A stretch of DNA of 64,000 nt from NCBI RefSeq assembly GCF_016756395.1, contig NZ_AP018365.1:3075001-3139000 (forward strand), given 5' to 3'. Every line of letters starts with the position of its first letter. The first letter of the stretch is position 1. The position numbers were made by a program, and so were the translations under genes. A model generated the notes under the pieces. It was not told where the DNA came from and did not search any database. It was given only the letters and a program-made list of their open reading frames with translations. The stretch comes from Streptomyces sp. SN-593 (GTDB lineage: Bacteria > Actinomycetota > Actinomycetes > Streptomycetales > Streptomycetaceae). Below are positions 43,496-52,084 of this stretch, in pieces.

Positions 43496-44018
43496 AGCGT
43501 CCCCCGCCGTCGGCATCGTGATGGGCTCCGACTCCGACTGGCCGGTGATGGAGGCCGCGGCCGAGGCCCTGGACGAGTTCTCGGTGCCCTACGAGGTCGA
43601 CGTCGTCTCCGCGCACCGGATGGTGCACAAGATGGTCGACTACGGCGAGCAGGCCGCCGACCGCGGCCTGAAGGCGCTGATCGCGGGCGCGGGCGGCGCC
43701 GCCCACCTGCCGGGCATGCTCGCCGCGGTCACCCCGCTGCCGGTGATCGGCGTGCCGGTGCCGCTGAAGTACCTCGACGGCATGGACTCGCTGCTGTCGA
43801 TCGTGCAGATGCCCGCGGGCGTCCCGGTCGCCACCGTCTCGGTGGCCGGCGCGCGCAACGCCGGGCTGCTGGCCGTGCGCATCCTGGCCGCCCATGACGC
43901 GGAGCTGCGCGGCCGGATGCGCGAGTTCCAGACGTCGCTGACCGAGCAGGCGACGCAGAAGGGCGACCGGCTGCGTGCGAAGGTGAAGGGGACCGCGGGC
44001 TTCGGCTTCGCCCGGTAG
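43488..44018 (+). CDS. purE: N5-carboxyaminoimidazole ribonucleotide mutase
   Basis: 176-residue class I PurE, moving the carboxylate of N5-CAIR to make CAIR. Motifs: [32 protein letters not shown] and [28 protein letters not shown], plus [18 protein letters not shown], all canonical. The ATG at 43488 overlaps the end of purK by 8 nt with a GAGGAA site inside purK, so the two are translated together. Confidence 0.97.
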   Translation: MSEASPAVGIVMGSDSDWPVMEAAAEALDEFSVPYEVDVVSAHRMVHKMVDYGEQAADRGLKALIAGAGGAAHLPGMLAAVTPLPVIGVPVPLKYLDGMDSLLSIVQMPAGVPVATVSVAGARNAGLLAVRILAAHDAELRGRMREFQTSLTEQATQKGDRLRAKVKGTAGFGFAR

Positions 44019-44095
44019 CCGCGCGGTCGGCCGACCCCGTCGCGGTGCGCACTGCCGGTTGCGTGCGCACCCCCGCACGCACCTGGAGCACTGCT

Positions 44096-45283
44096 GTGGA
44101 CCGCCTCCTCGACCGCGCCCGTGACCTGCTGGCCGCCCACCCCGTGGTGGACGGACACAACGACCTCCCCTGGGCGCTGCGCGAGCAGGTCGCCTACGAC
44201 CTGGACCGGTTCGACCTCACCGCCGACCAGAGCGCCCGCACCCACACCGACCTGCCGCGGCTGCGGGCCGGCGGGGTGGGCGCGCAGTTCTGGTCGGTGT
44301 ACGTGTCGGTGGCGCTCAAGGGCGGCGCGGCGCTCACCGCGACCCTCGAACAGGTCGACGTGGTGCACCGGCTGGTCGAGCGCCACCCCGGCGACCTGCT
44401 GCTGGCGACCAGTGCCGACGACATGGAGGCGGCCCGCGCCTCGGGCCGGATCGCCTCCCTGATGGGGGCCGAGGGCGGACACTCCATCGACTGCTCGCTG
44501 GCCGCGCTGCGCGCCCTGTACGCGTTGGGGGTGCGCTACATGACGCTGACCCACAACGACAACACCCCCTGGGCGGACTCCGCGACCGACGAGCCCGCCG
44601 CGCACGGGCTGACCGCCTTCGGCGAGGAGGTGGTGCGCGAGATGAACCGGCTGGGCATGCTGGTGGACCTCTCGCACGTCTCCCCCGACACCATGCGCGA
44701 CGCGTTGCGGGTGGCGCAGGCGCCGGTGCTGTTCTCGCACTCCTCGTCCCGGGCCGTCTGCGACCACCCGAGGAACATCCCCGACGACGTGCTCGCCCTG
44801 CTGCCCGGCAACGGCGGCGTGGCGATGGCCACGTTCGTGCCGAAGTTCATCCTGCCGGCCGCGATCGAGTGGACCCAGGAGGCCGACGCGAACATGCGCG
44901 CCCACGGCCTGCACCCCCTGGACACCACCCCCGCGGGCATGGCGGTCCAGCGCGCGTTCGAGGCCGTCCATCCCCGTCCGACGGCCACGTCGGCGACGGT
45001 CGCCGACCACCTGGACCACATGCGCGAGGTGGCCGGCATCGACCACCTCGGCATCGGCGGCGACTACGACGGAACCGCCTTCACCCCCACCGACCTCGCC
45101 GACGTGGCCGGCTACCCGCGCCTGGTCGCGGAACTCCTCGACCGCTCCTGGTCCGACGCCGACATCGCCAAGCTCACCTGGCACAACGCCGTCCGGGTAC
45201 TGCGCGACGCGGAGTCGGCGGCGACCGGGCTGCGCGCCCAGCGGGGCCCGTCGTTGGCGACAATCGGCCGGCTCGACGGCTGA
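44096..45283 (+). CDS. Membrane dipeptidase family (M19) protein
   Basis: 395 residues of the renal-dipeptidase family, zinc enzymes that hydrolyse dipeptides (often with D-residues). Metal ligands: [14 protein letters not shown] (HxD), the bridging Glu in [11 protein letters not shown], the His of [11 protein letters not shown], and [16 protein letters not shown]. Asp in [10 protein letters not shown] completes the site. There is no signal peptide, so it is cytosolic. GTG at 44096 has GGAG 8 nt upstream. It lies 77 bp after purE and may be read through from it. Confidence 0.92.
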   Translation: MDRLLDRARDLLAAHPVVDGHNDLPWALREQVAYDLDRFDLTADQSARTHTDLPRLRAGGVGAQFWSVYVSVALKGGAALTATLEQVDVVHRLVERHPGDLLLATSADDMEAARASGRIASLMGAEGGHSIDCSLAALRALYALGVRYMTLTHNDNTPWADSATDEPAAHGLTAFGEEVVREMNRLGMLVDLSHVSPDTMRDALRVAQAPVLFSHSSSRAVCDHPRNIPDDVLALLPGNGGVAMATFVPKFILPAAIEWTQEADANMRAHGLHPLDTTPAGMAVQRAFEAVHPRPTATSATVADHLDHMREVAGIDHLGIGGDYDGTAFTPTDLADVAGYPRLVAELLDRSWSDADIAKLTWHNAVRVLRDAESAATGLRAQRGPSLATIGRLDG

Positions 45284-45635
45284 CCGCGGCCGGCCGCAAA
45301 GGGGCCGCGGGCGGCGGCGCGAGGCCACGCCGCTCCGAGGCCCGGGGGCGGGCCTGTACGCCCTTGTGACGCTCCCGCGGGACGAGCCGGGGAAACGGCC
45401 CATCGGCGGCGTGCGAGGCGCCTGGGGCCCGCTTGGGGCCCGCTGGGCCGCCTCTGGAGCGGCACGGCCCTCACCCGCGCGTGCCCGTAGGCAGGGGACG
45501 GGCCCCTGCGTGCGGGCCCCGGGGCAGCACGGGGATCGGCGCGCGGACCCGTACGCGGGGGGAGTGCGGCGGGAGTAAAGCGGTCGCGGTGCCGCCCTGA
45601 CGCGTGCGCGGGTGCGCGGGCGGAACAGTGCGCGG
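45284..45635. other. 352-bp gap between dipeptidase and anti-sigma kinase genes
   Basis: No supported gene; two convergent genes end at its borders. It contains an imperfect direct repeat GGGGCCCGCT at about 45424-45446 and otherwise only GC-rich sequence. I see no clear terminator stem. Confidence 0.5.
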
Positions 45636-46133
45636 CTACTGCGGGGCCGCCAGCTCCGCCCACACCGTCTTGCCCGGGCGCTCGCCGTCGCGGACCACGC
45701 CCCAGTCCAGGCAGAGCCGCTGCACGATGAACATGCCGTGGCCGCCGGGGCGGCCGGCGCGGTGCGGGGAGCGCGGCGCGGGCTCGCCGCCGCCGCCGTC
45801 CACGACCTCCAGCCGCAGTGCCTTGCCGCTGCGCACCAGCCTCAGTTCGTCCGGGCCGCCGGCGTGCAGGCACGCGTTGGTGACCAGCTCGGAGACGACC
45901 AGCAGCACGTCCTCGGCGGCCGCCCTGCGGTCGGCGGTCGCCCCGGGCAGCCAGCCCCAGTCGCGCAGCGCCTGGCGGGTGAAGTCCCGGGCGCGCGGCA
46001 CGATCCCGCTCTCCCCGGTCAGCGCCAGCCGGCGCACCGGCTCCGGCGCCCGCACCTCCACGTCCGCCTCACTCTCGCCATCGCCCGCGTCGGGGACGCG
46101 GTCACCCGCGGCGTAGGGCCGAGTGGTGCTCAT
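45636..46133 (-). CDS. RsbW-type anti-sigma factor serine kinase (ATP-binding protein)
   Basis: 165 residues with a GHKL ATPase core: the N-box helix EDVLLVVSELVTNACLHAGG, the DGGGGEP loop and the G-box RPGGHGMFIVQRLC. RsbW proteins hold a SigB-type sigma factor inactive and phosphorylate a partner STAS protein. The neighbouring STAS gene (46276-46647) and the divergent sigma factor (46839-47786) make the complete switch. Streptomyces coelicolor has the same arrangement around SigI, with anti-sigma PrsI (recalled; the equivalence is by position). The first 40 residues are acidic and may be flexible. ATG at 46133 precedes the typical start. Confidence 0.85.
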   Translation of the reverse strand: MSTTRPYAAGDRVPDAGDGESEADVEVRAPEPVRRLALTGESGIVPRARDFTRQALRDWGWLPGATADRRAAAEDVLLVVSELVTNACLHAGGPDELRLVRSGKALRLEVVDGGGGEPAPRSPHRAGRPGGHGMFIVQRLCLDWGVVRDGERPGKTVWAELAAPQ

Positions 46134-46275
46134 CGTGGCCTCACCTCACGGATGTCCGGCTGGTTCCGAACTGTCTTCTGCCCGGTCGATCTCCGGGAAC
46201 ACACCTCCCGCGCGATCAATGCGTGGGCGATCCGGCTGGTCCCTCTCATGCAGCTTGCCCCCCTCCCCGGCCCGG

Positions 46276-46647
46276 TTACTCCTGAAGCGCCTGGTCGAGC
46301 GTCTCGTGCACACTGAACACCGAGTCGGCGCCGGTGATCTCGAACACCCGCGCCACCGTCGGCCGCATGGCCGCCAGGTGCACCGCTCCGCCGCGCGCCT
46401 CCGCCTGGAGCCTCGCCCCGAGCAGCACGTTCAAGCCGGTGGAGTCGCAGAACTCCAGGCCGGAGCAGTCCACGACCAGACGGGTCGCGCCCTCCTCGAC
46501 GGCCTTGGTGATCGGCTCGGCGAGGAGGTCGGCGGTGTGGTGGTCGAGTTCTCCCGCCGGGGTGAAGACCGTACTGCTGCCGTGCTGCCCCACCTCGACG
46601 TGCAGTCGCCGGCCGAGACCGGCGGTGCCCACCGCCTCGTGGTCCAT
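46276..46647 (-). CDS. STAS-domain anti-anti-sigma factor
   Basis: 123-residue RsbV/SpoIIAA-type antagonist. STAS motifs: STVFTPAGELDHHTADLLAEPI, RLVVDCSGLEFCDSTGLNVLLGAR, with the phosphorylatable Ser in the DSTGLN loop, then VHLAAMRPTVARVFEITGADSVF. When unphosphorylated, such proteins bind the anti-sigma kinase and free the sigma factor. The kinase gene follows 142 bp downstream on the same strand. ATG at 46647 has GAGGGAGAA upstream. Confidence 0.9.
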   Translation of the reverse strand: MDHEAVGTAGLGRRLHVEVGQHGSSTVFTPAGELDHHTADLLAEPITKAVEEGATRLVVDCSGLEFCDSTGLNVLLGARLQAEARGGAVHLAAMRPTVARVFEITGADSVFSVHETLDQALQE

Positions 46648-46830
46648 CTGTTCTCCCTCACTGCGTCCCTGGTCACACACCCTGCGCCCCCCGGGTGACG
46701 CGACGCCGACCCTACGCGTTTCGGGGGGCGCGCGGTAGTCGGTCGGGCAACCCCAGAACTTGCGGGACACCGCCGGATGGCGGTAGGGCTGAAGTACGGC
46801 AGAGGAAAACACCCGCGCCGCGAGAGAGGG

Positions 46831-46842
46831 ATGAGCACATGA
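46831..46842 (+). promoter_or_regulatory. Three-codon upstream ORF overlapping the sigma factor start
   Basis: ATG at 46831 opens a frame of only three sense codons (Met-Ser-Thr) whose TGA (46840-46842) overlaps the real ATG at 46839. GAGAGAGGG (46822-46830) sits immediately before it. Ribosomes could initiate at either ATG, which might tune sigma factor synthesis. Confidence 0.4.
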
Positions 46843-47786
46843 CACCCCGGCTCGGCCCGGATCAGGAGCAGGTGCGACGAGGGGGCGACCGCGCCCGGTG
46901 GGAGGCGCAGGACACGGAGGGGCACGGGGCGGCGGCGTCCGTCGGCCTCGACCACCGTGACCCGGGTCACTTCGACCTCGAACTCGAAGGACTCCCCGAG
47001 ATCCCGCCCTACGACGAGATCGGCCCCGTCGACGCCCGAGCGCTGTCCAAGACGCTCTTCGCCCGCCTGCAGTCCCTGGAGGAGGGCACCGGGGAGTACA
47101 GCTACGTCCGCAACACGCTGGTCGAGCTGAACCTCGCGCTGGTGAAGTTCGCCGCGACCCGGTTCCGCAGCCGCAGCGAGCCGATGGAGGACATCATCCA
47201 GGTCGGCACGATCGGCCTGATCAAGGCGATCGACCGGTTCGAGCTGGCCCGCGGGGTGGAGTTCCCGACCTTCGCGATGCCGACGATCGTCGGGGAGATC
47301 AAGCGGTTCTTCCGCGACACCTCCTGGTCGGTCAGGGTGCCGCGGCGGCTCCAGGAACTGCGGCTCGACCTGGCCAAGGCCGGCGACGAGCTGGCCCAGC
47401 AACTGGACCGCACCCCTACCGTGCGCGAGCTGGCCGAGCGCCTGGACCTGCCCGAGCACGAGGTGATCGAGGGCATGGCGGCGAGCAACGCGTACACCGC
47501 CAGCTCGCTGGACGCCCAGCCCGCCGAGGACGACCCCGAGGGCGCGCTCGCCGACCGGATCGGCTACGACGACCACGACCTGGAGGGTGTGGAGTACGTC
47601 GAGTCGCTCAGGCCGCTGATCGCCAAGCTGCCGGCCAGGGACCGGACGATCCTGTCGCTGCGCTTCGTCGGCAACCTGACCCAGTCCGAGATCGGCGAGG
47701 AGCTGGGCATCTCGCAGATGCACGTCTCCAGGCTGCTCAGCCGCACCCTCGCCAGGCTGCGCCGCGGCCTGATGGTCGAGGAGTAG
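46839..47786 (+). CDS. sigI: SigB/SigF/SigG-family RNA polymerase sigma factor
   Basis: 315 residues. About 65 N-terminal residues are variable. Region 2 reads NTLVELNLALVKFAATRFRSR, EDIIQVGTIGLIKAIDRFEL and GVEFPTFAMPTIVGEIKRFFRD; region 3 has VRVPRRLQELRLDLAKAGDEL; region 4 has LPARDRTILSLRFVGNLTQSEIGEELGISQMHVSRLLSRTL. It directs stress or developmental promoters of the general-stress class. The adjacent STAS and kinase genes suggest partner-switching control. The symbol follows positional similarity to S. coelicolor sigI and is tentative. A large hairpin (47829-47870) ends the unit. Confidence 0.9.
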   Translation: MTPRLGPDQEQVRRGGDRARWEAQDTEGHGAAASVGLDHRDPGHFDLELEGLPEIPPYDEIGPVDARALSKTLFARLQSLEEGTGEYSYVRNTLVELNLALVKFAATRFRSRSEPMEDIIQVGTIGLIKAIDRFELARGVEFPTFAMPTIVGEIKRFFRDTSWSVRVPRRLQELRLDLAKAGDELAQQLDRTPTVRELAERLDLPEHEVIEGMAASNAYTASSLDAQPAEDDPEGALADRIGYDDHDLEGVEYVESLRPLIAKLPARDRTILSLRFVGNLTQSEIGEELGISQMHVSRLLSRTLARLRRGLMVEE

Positions 47787-47828
47787 CCCTCCCCGGCGCC
47801 CCCGGGCGCCCACGCCCCACCGCGGCCC

Positions 47829-47870
47829 GGCCCCGGTGAACGCCCCGCTCCCGGGGTGCTCACCGGGGCC
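47829..47870. terminator. Terminator between the sigma factor and HxlR genes
   Basis: An 11-bp perfect outer stem (47829-47839 with 47860-47870) plus an inner CCCC/GGGG pairing. The right arm includes the HxlR stop codon at 47860-47862. It lies between convergent genes and would act in both directions. Confidence 0.75.
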
Positions 47871-48237
47871 GGTCGTCGTAGCGCGCCCTGCTCTCCTCGA
47901 TCGCGGCGTTGTTCTCGATCGCCCAGCCCGCGAGGGTCAGCGCGGGCGGGATCAGGCTCCTGCCCATGGCGGTGAGCGCGTACTCGACGCGGGGCGGCAC
48001 CTCGGCGTAGGCGGTGCGGGAGACCAGGCCGTCCCGCTCCAGCTTGCGCAGCGTCAGGGTCAGCATCCGCTGGGAGATGCCGGGGATGTGCCGGTGCAGT
48101 TCGCCGAAGCGCATGTGCCCGCCGTCGAGGGTGGCCACGACCAGCATCGTCCACTTGTCGCAGATCCGGTCCAGGACGGCGCGGATCGCCCGGCCGCCGT
48201 CGCCGCGGATCGTGCAGGTGTGCTCGTAGCGCGCCAT
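47860..48237 (-). CDS. HxlR-family winged-helix transcriptional regulator
   Basis: 125 residues. The HxlR pattern is plain: DRICDKWTMLVVATLDGGHMRFGELHRHIPGISQRMLTLTLRKLERDGLVSRTAYAEVPPRVEYALTAMG (core given only as key segments: CDKWTMLV, RFGELHRHIPGISQRML, PPRVEYALT). The CxxxW Cys may sense quinones or electrophiles. It is divergent from a DoxX gene, a pairing typical of redox control, with two palindromes in the shared promoter region. ATG at 48237 follows AGAGGGGG. Confidence 0.9.
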   Translation of the reverse strand: MARYEHTCTIRGDGGRAIRAVLDRICDKWTMLVVATLDGGHMRFGELHRHIPGISQRMLTLTLRKLERDGLVSRTAYAEVPPRVEYALTAMGRSLIPPALTLAGWAIENNAAIEESRARYDDRPR

Positions 48238-48298
48238 GACGCCCCCTCTTTCGTGTCGTGCGCGGTGCCGTCGCGGGGCACGGCGGATGTGCGTAGAG

Positions 48299-48364
48299 CA
48301 CACGCGTGTGCCTTTTGTGGAGCCTTAGCCACTGACCCATCATGGGGCAACTTACGGTTCGTAA
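48299..48364. promoter_or_regulatory. Two palindromes between HxlR and DoxX genes (candidate operators)
   Basis: CACACGCGTGTG (48299-48310) is a perfect 12-bp palindrome and TTACGGTTCGTAA (48352-48364) is a perfect inverted repeat around GTT. The second lies 16 bp before the DoxX GTG and would block its promoter or translation start if bound. HxlR is the obvious candidate protein. Confidence 0.55.
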
Positions 48365-48379
48365 CCATCGGGAGTCGCC

Positions 48380-48745
48380 GTGCATGTCGCGTACTGGGTC
48401 CTCGCCCTGCTGCTCGCCGCGTTCTACGCCTACTCGGGCGGCAAGAAGCTCTTCCAGGACCGCGAGCGGCTGCGGCCGATGATGGGGTGGGTCGACCAGG
48501 TGCCCATGCCGCGGGTGCGGGCGATCGGGGCGGTGGAGGTGCTCGGCGCACTGGGGCTGCTGCTGCCGCCGCTGACCGGCGTGGCGGTCGGGCTCGCCGT
48601 CGCGGCGGCCGTCGGCCTGGCCCTGGTGCAGGTCGGCGCCGGTGCGCTGCACCTGTCACGCGGCGAGGTGCGGGAGATCGGGCTCAACATATCCCTGCTG
48701 GTGCTGGCCGCCGTGGCGGCGTGGCTGGCCACGTCCCTGCTCTGA
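48380..48745 (+). CDS. DoxX-family integral membrane protein
   Basis: 121 residues with four predicted helices: AYWVLALLLAAFYAYSGGKKLF, RVRAIGAVEVLGALGLLLPPL, GVAVGLAVAAAVGLALVQVGA, and LNISLLVLAAVAAWLATSLL. The AFYAYSGGKKL motif at the first helix is typical of DoxX/DoxD-like proteins, which have been tied to quinone or thiol redox balance. GTG at 48380 follows a GGGAG site. It is probably controlled by the divergent HxlR protein. Confidence 0.88.
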   Translation: MHVAYWVLALLLAAFYAYSGGKKLFQDRERLRPMMGWVDQVPMPRVRAIGAVEVLGALGLLLPPLTGVAVGLAVAAAVGLALVQVGAGALHLSRGEVREIGLNISLLVLAAVAAWLATSLL

Positions 48746-48916
48746 CGGGCCCCGCGTGGGTCTCCCCCGCGTCCCCGGCCCCACACGGCGGACGCGGCCT
48801 CCCGGGGTCTTCGCACGCTCGCGCCCCTGCCGGACGCCGCGGGGCCGGTGGGGCCGCCCGCGCGTCCCCACCGGCCCCTTCGGCCGTCCCGATCCGCCGC
48901 CCGCCGGGCGGCGGGC

Positions 48917-51157
48917 TCAGCGGCCGGCCGCCTCCGCCCCGACCGGCGTCCTCGCCGTCCGGGCCGCCTGTGCGGCCTCGGCGCCGAAGTGCCCGTCCGC
49001 GAGCCGCTCCTCAAGGCGCTGGCCCTCGATGTCCGGGTCGGGCACCCAGCGCCCGAACCACTTGGGGTGGTACCAGATGCGCCCGCCCGCGATCGCCATC
49101 ACCGCCGGCACCAGGGTGAGCCGCACCACGAAGGCGTCGAGGAAGACGCCGACCGCGAAGCTGAAGCCGATCGCCCTGATGGTCGGGTTGTCGGTGAAGG
49201 TGAAGGCCACGAAGATCGAGAACATGATCAGCGCGGCGGCGGTGACCACCCGGGCCGACAGGGAGGTGCCGCGCTGCACCGCCGCGCGGGCGTCGCCGTG
49301 CCGGGTGAACTCCTCCTTGATCCGGGAGACGACGAAGACCTCGTAGTCGCTGGACAGGCCGAAGATGATCGCGAGCATGATGATCGGCAGGAAGCTGATC
49401 GTCTCGGTCGGGGTGATGCCGAGCAGGTTCTTTCCCCAGCCCCACTGGAAGACCGCCACCTGTGCGCCCAGGGCGGCCGCCATCGACAGCAGGAAGCCGA
49501 CGATGGACTTCAGCGGCACCAGGACCGTCCGGAAGGCGAAGGTCAGCAGGACGAACGCCAGGCCCACGACGGCGATCAGGAAGACCGGCAGCGCGCCGGA
49601 GAGCTTGGCGGAGACGTCGATGTTGGAGGCGGTGGTGCCGCCGACGAGGATGTGCGCGCCGGTGCCGGACGCGAGTGTCGCCCGGTCGTCGCGCAGCGTG
49701 TGCACCAGGTCCTGGGTCGCGGAGTCGTTCGGCCCGGACTTCGGGACGACCCGGATCAGTGAGACGCCGTTCTGCCCGGCCAGCGGGGTGACCTGGGCGA
49801 CGCCGGCCTGGCGGCCGAGCGCGGCGGCGATCCTCGCGGTGTCCGAGGGCGAGGAGACGTCCTGGGCGACGACGAGCAGCGCGCCGTTGAAGCCCGCGCC
49901 GAAGCCCTCGGTGGTGAGGTCGTACGCCTTGCGCTGGGTGTTGTCGGTCGGTTGGGAGGCGCCCGACGGAAGGCCGAGCCGGATGCTCGCGGCCGGGATC
50001 GCCAGCACGCCGAGCAGCACCACGCCGGCCACGGTGACCAGCACCCGGTGGCGCACGACGAACCGCGACCAGGCGGCGCCCGCGGTGCTGTCCGGGTCGG
50101 CCGCGGTCCGGCGGGCCACCCGTTCGGCGTGCGCGCCGAACTTCGGCAGCCGGCTGAAGCGGGCCACCCGGTGGCCGGCGAAGCCGAGCAGCGCGGGCAG
50201 CAGGGTCAGCGCGATGAGCAGCGCCACCGCGACCGCGGCGGCCGCGGACAGGCCCATGATGGTCAGGAACGGGATGCCGACCACGGTCAGGCCGCACAGG
50301 GCGATGATCACCGTGAGCGCGGCGAAGACCACCGAACTGCCGGCCGTGCCCATCGCCAGGGGCACCGACTCCTCCGGTGGCACGCCGCGCAGCAGGTTGG
50401 CGCGGTGCCGGGACAGGATGAACAGGCCGTAGTCGATGCCGCAGGACAGCCCGAGCATCAGGGCGACGGTGGTGGAGGCGGAGGCGATGGTGACGACCGA
50501 GGCGACCGCGGTCACACCCATCAGGGTGGTGACCACGCCGATGATCGCACTGATGATCGGCATGCCGGCTGCGGCGAACGTGCCGAAGGTGATCATCAGG
50601 ATCGCGAAGGCGATGACCAGGCCGACCAGCTCGGGTGTCTCGGAGATCTCGAAGCGCCAGCCCGGGTAGACGCTGCCGTTGTACTCGACCTGCACGCCGG
50701 CGGCGCGCACCGGCTTCATCGCGTCGTTGACGGCGTCGAGGCCGGCGTCCTTGACGTCCGCCGGCTTGGCGCTCCACTGGACCTGGCCGAGCGCGATCCG
50801 GCCGTCCTTGGAGACCAGGTGCCCGGTGAACGGGTCCACCGACTTCGACACCTGGGGCACGGACGACAGCTTGGCCATCGCCGTGCGGATCTCGCCCTGG
50901 GCGGCGGTCACCCGGGCCCCGTCCTTCGCCGCGAAGACGATGGTGCTCTGCCCGCCGCTGAACGCGGGGAGCTTGGTGCTCAGCACGTCGGACGCCCGCT
51001 GCGCCTCGGTGCCCGGGATCGTGAAGTCGTCGTCCGTCTTGCCGCCGCTGATCTGGGCGATGGTGACGGCGGCGATCGCGGCCACCAGCCACAGCACGAG
51101 GACGAGCACGCGTCGCCGATAGGAAAAGCGGGCGAGGCGGTACAGATAGCTGGACAT
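48917..51157 (-). CDS. MMPL-family (RND) transporter
   Basis: 746 residues. Two repeats of one helix, a large extracytoplasmic loop and five or six helices. Conserved RND-type segments are GLSCGIDYGLFILSRHR in the first half and IFGLSSDYEVFVVSRIKEEF in the second. MMPL proteins export lipids or drugs by proton motive force; the substrate here is unknown. ATG at 51157 with GGGGAAG upstream is preferred to GTG at 51172. It is divergent from a TetR regulator, with the promoter at 51224-51252, a standard efflux control layout. Confidence 0.92.
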   Translation of the reverse strand: MSSYLYRLARFSYRRRVLVLVLWLVAAIAAVTIAQISGGKTDDDFTIPGTEAQRASDVLSTKLPAFSGGQSTIVFAAKDGARVTAAQGEIRTAMAKLSSVPQVSKSVDPFTGHLVSKDGRIALGQVQWSAKPADVKDAGLDAVNDAMKPVRAAGVQVEYNGSVYPGWRFEISETPELVGLVIAFAILMITFGTFAAAGMPIISAIIGVVTTLMGVTAVASVVTIASASTTVALMLGLSCGIDYGLFILSRHRANLLRGVPPEESVPLAMGTAGSSVVFAALTVIIALCGLTVVGIPFLTIMGLSAAAAVAVALLIALTLLPALLGFAGHRVARFSRLPKFGAHAERVARRTAADPDSTAGAAWSRFVVRHRVLVTVAGVVLLGVLAIPAASIRLGLPSGASQPTDNTQRKAYDLTTEGFGAGFNGALLVVAQDVSSPSDTARIAAALGRQAGVAQVTPLAGQNGVSLIRVVPKSGPNDSATQDLVHTLRDDRATLASGTGAHILVGGTTASNIDVSAKLSGALPVFLIAVVGLAFVLLTFAFRTVLVPLKSIVGFLLSMAAALGAQVAVFQWGWGKNLLGITPTETISFLPIIMLAIIFGLSSDYEVFVVSRIKEEFTRHGDARAAVQRGTSLSARVVTAAALIMFSIFVAFTFTDNPTIRAIGFSFAVGVFLDAFVVRLTLVPAVMAIAGGRIWYHPKWFGRWVPDPDIEGQRLEERLADGHFGAEAAQAARTARTPVGAEAAGR

Positions 51158-51223
51158 ATGTGTCTTCCCCACGTCTCCCGTGCGTCCGGCGTCGGGCCGG
51201 CACGGTTGCCGTCCCGGTCGACG

Positions 51224-51252
51224 ACGCTAGGCTTTCACTAGCCGATCGTCAA
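51224..51252 (-). promoter_or_regulatory. mmpL promoter TTGACG-17-TAGCGT with inverted repeat
   Basis: On the minus strand, TTGACG (51252-51247) and TAGCGT (51229-51224) are separated by exactly 17 bp. Within the spacer GGCT and AGCC form a short inverted repeat, and GACGA/TCGTC arms flank it. Such overlap suggests a TetR operator, which is inferred. Confidence 0.6.
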
Positions 51253-51400
51253 GCGAATGACTGGCCGTCGGCAGGTGGTTCACCAGCCGCAGGCCGGTGA
51301 AATCGTCATGCCGGGACCTGTCCGGCGACGCGGGTGCGCAGGTGGGACGGCGGCCTGGGAGCGCGGCGCGCGATCTGGTGACGGTGTGTCCGGCGGCTTG

Positions 51401-51406
51401 TATGCT
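51401..51406 (+). promoter_or_regulatory. -10-like TATGCT of the TetR gene
   Basis: TATGCT is preceded at 17-bp spacing by GTGACG (51378-51383). The start site near 51413 would give a 26-nt leader with a GAGAGGAA ribosome site. Confidence 0.5.
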
Positions 51407-51438
51407 GCGGGCCCAGGGGACGAGAGAGGAACGCAGCC

Positions 51439-52020
51439 ATGGCGATGCCGGCCAGGGGCCTGACCAGTCGCGCGGCGCAGGCCGAGCAGACCCGGCAGCA
51501 GATCCTCGACACCGCCCAGCGGCTCTTCTCCGAACTCGGCTACAGCGCGACCTCGCTCCAGATGATCGCGGACGAGCTGGGCCTGACGAAGGCCGCGGTC
51601 TACTACCACTTCCGGGCGAAGAACGACATCCTGCACGCGGCCCTGCAACCCGGCATCGAGCGGCTGAACACGCTGCTGGACGAGGCGGGGGCGATGCGCG
51701 GCCGGCGGGCCAGGACCGAGCACCTCGTGCACGGCTTCGTGGACTTCCTCGTCGCCAACCGGCAGAACATGGTGATGGCCTCCACCGACCCCGACCGGCC
51801 CGAGCACCGGGACAAGACCGAGGTGTCCGCCCTGCACGAGCGCGGGCTGGGGCTGCTGTTCGGCGAGCACCCGAGCGGCGCCGAACGCCTCGCCTACAAC
51901 GCGGTGTTCACCCTGCCCGACTGCCTGGCCGAGCTGACCGACCTCACCGACCAGGAGTTGCGCGAGGCGCTCGCCTCGACCCTCCTGCGCATCCTCCGGG
52001 TGCCGCCCGCCCGCGCCTGA
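51439..52020 (+). CDS. TetR-family transcriptional regulator
   Basis: 193 residues. The N-terminal helix-turn-helix is EQTRQQILDTAQRLFSELGYSATSLQMIADELGLTKAAVYYHFRAKNDILHAAL (key parts: ATSLQMIADELG, KAAVYYHF). The C-terminal helical domain would bind an effector. Adjacent to and divergent from the MMPL gene, it probably represses it and itself. ATG at 51439 has a good GAGAGGAA site 8 nt upstream. Confidence 0.92.
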   Translation: MAMPARGLTSRAAQAEQTRQQILDTAQRLFSELGYSATSLQMIADELGLTKAAVYYHFRAKNDILHAALQPGIERLNTLLDEAGAMRGRRARTEHLVHGFVDFLVANRQNMVMASTDPDRPEHRDKTEVSALHERGLGLLFGEHPSGAERLAYNAVFTLPDCLAELTDLTDQELREALASTLLRILRVPPARA

Positions 52021-52084
52021 ACGGCGACCGGGCGGGACGGCGCCCACGCGACCGGCGCGCCCCGCGCGGCCCCGGTGGTCGCGC

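Noticed and set aside
45366..45578. Open frame of 70 codons in the gap before the anti-sigma kinase gene
   Set aside because: No ribosome site, no recognisable features, Arg/Gly-rich composition typical of non-coding high-GC DNA.
46718..46739. SigB-type promoter (GTTT, spacer, GGTAGT) upstream of the sigma factor
   Set aside because: The 12-bp spacer is shorter than the usual 14-16 and GGGTAT is not matched.
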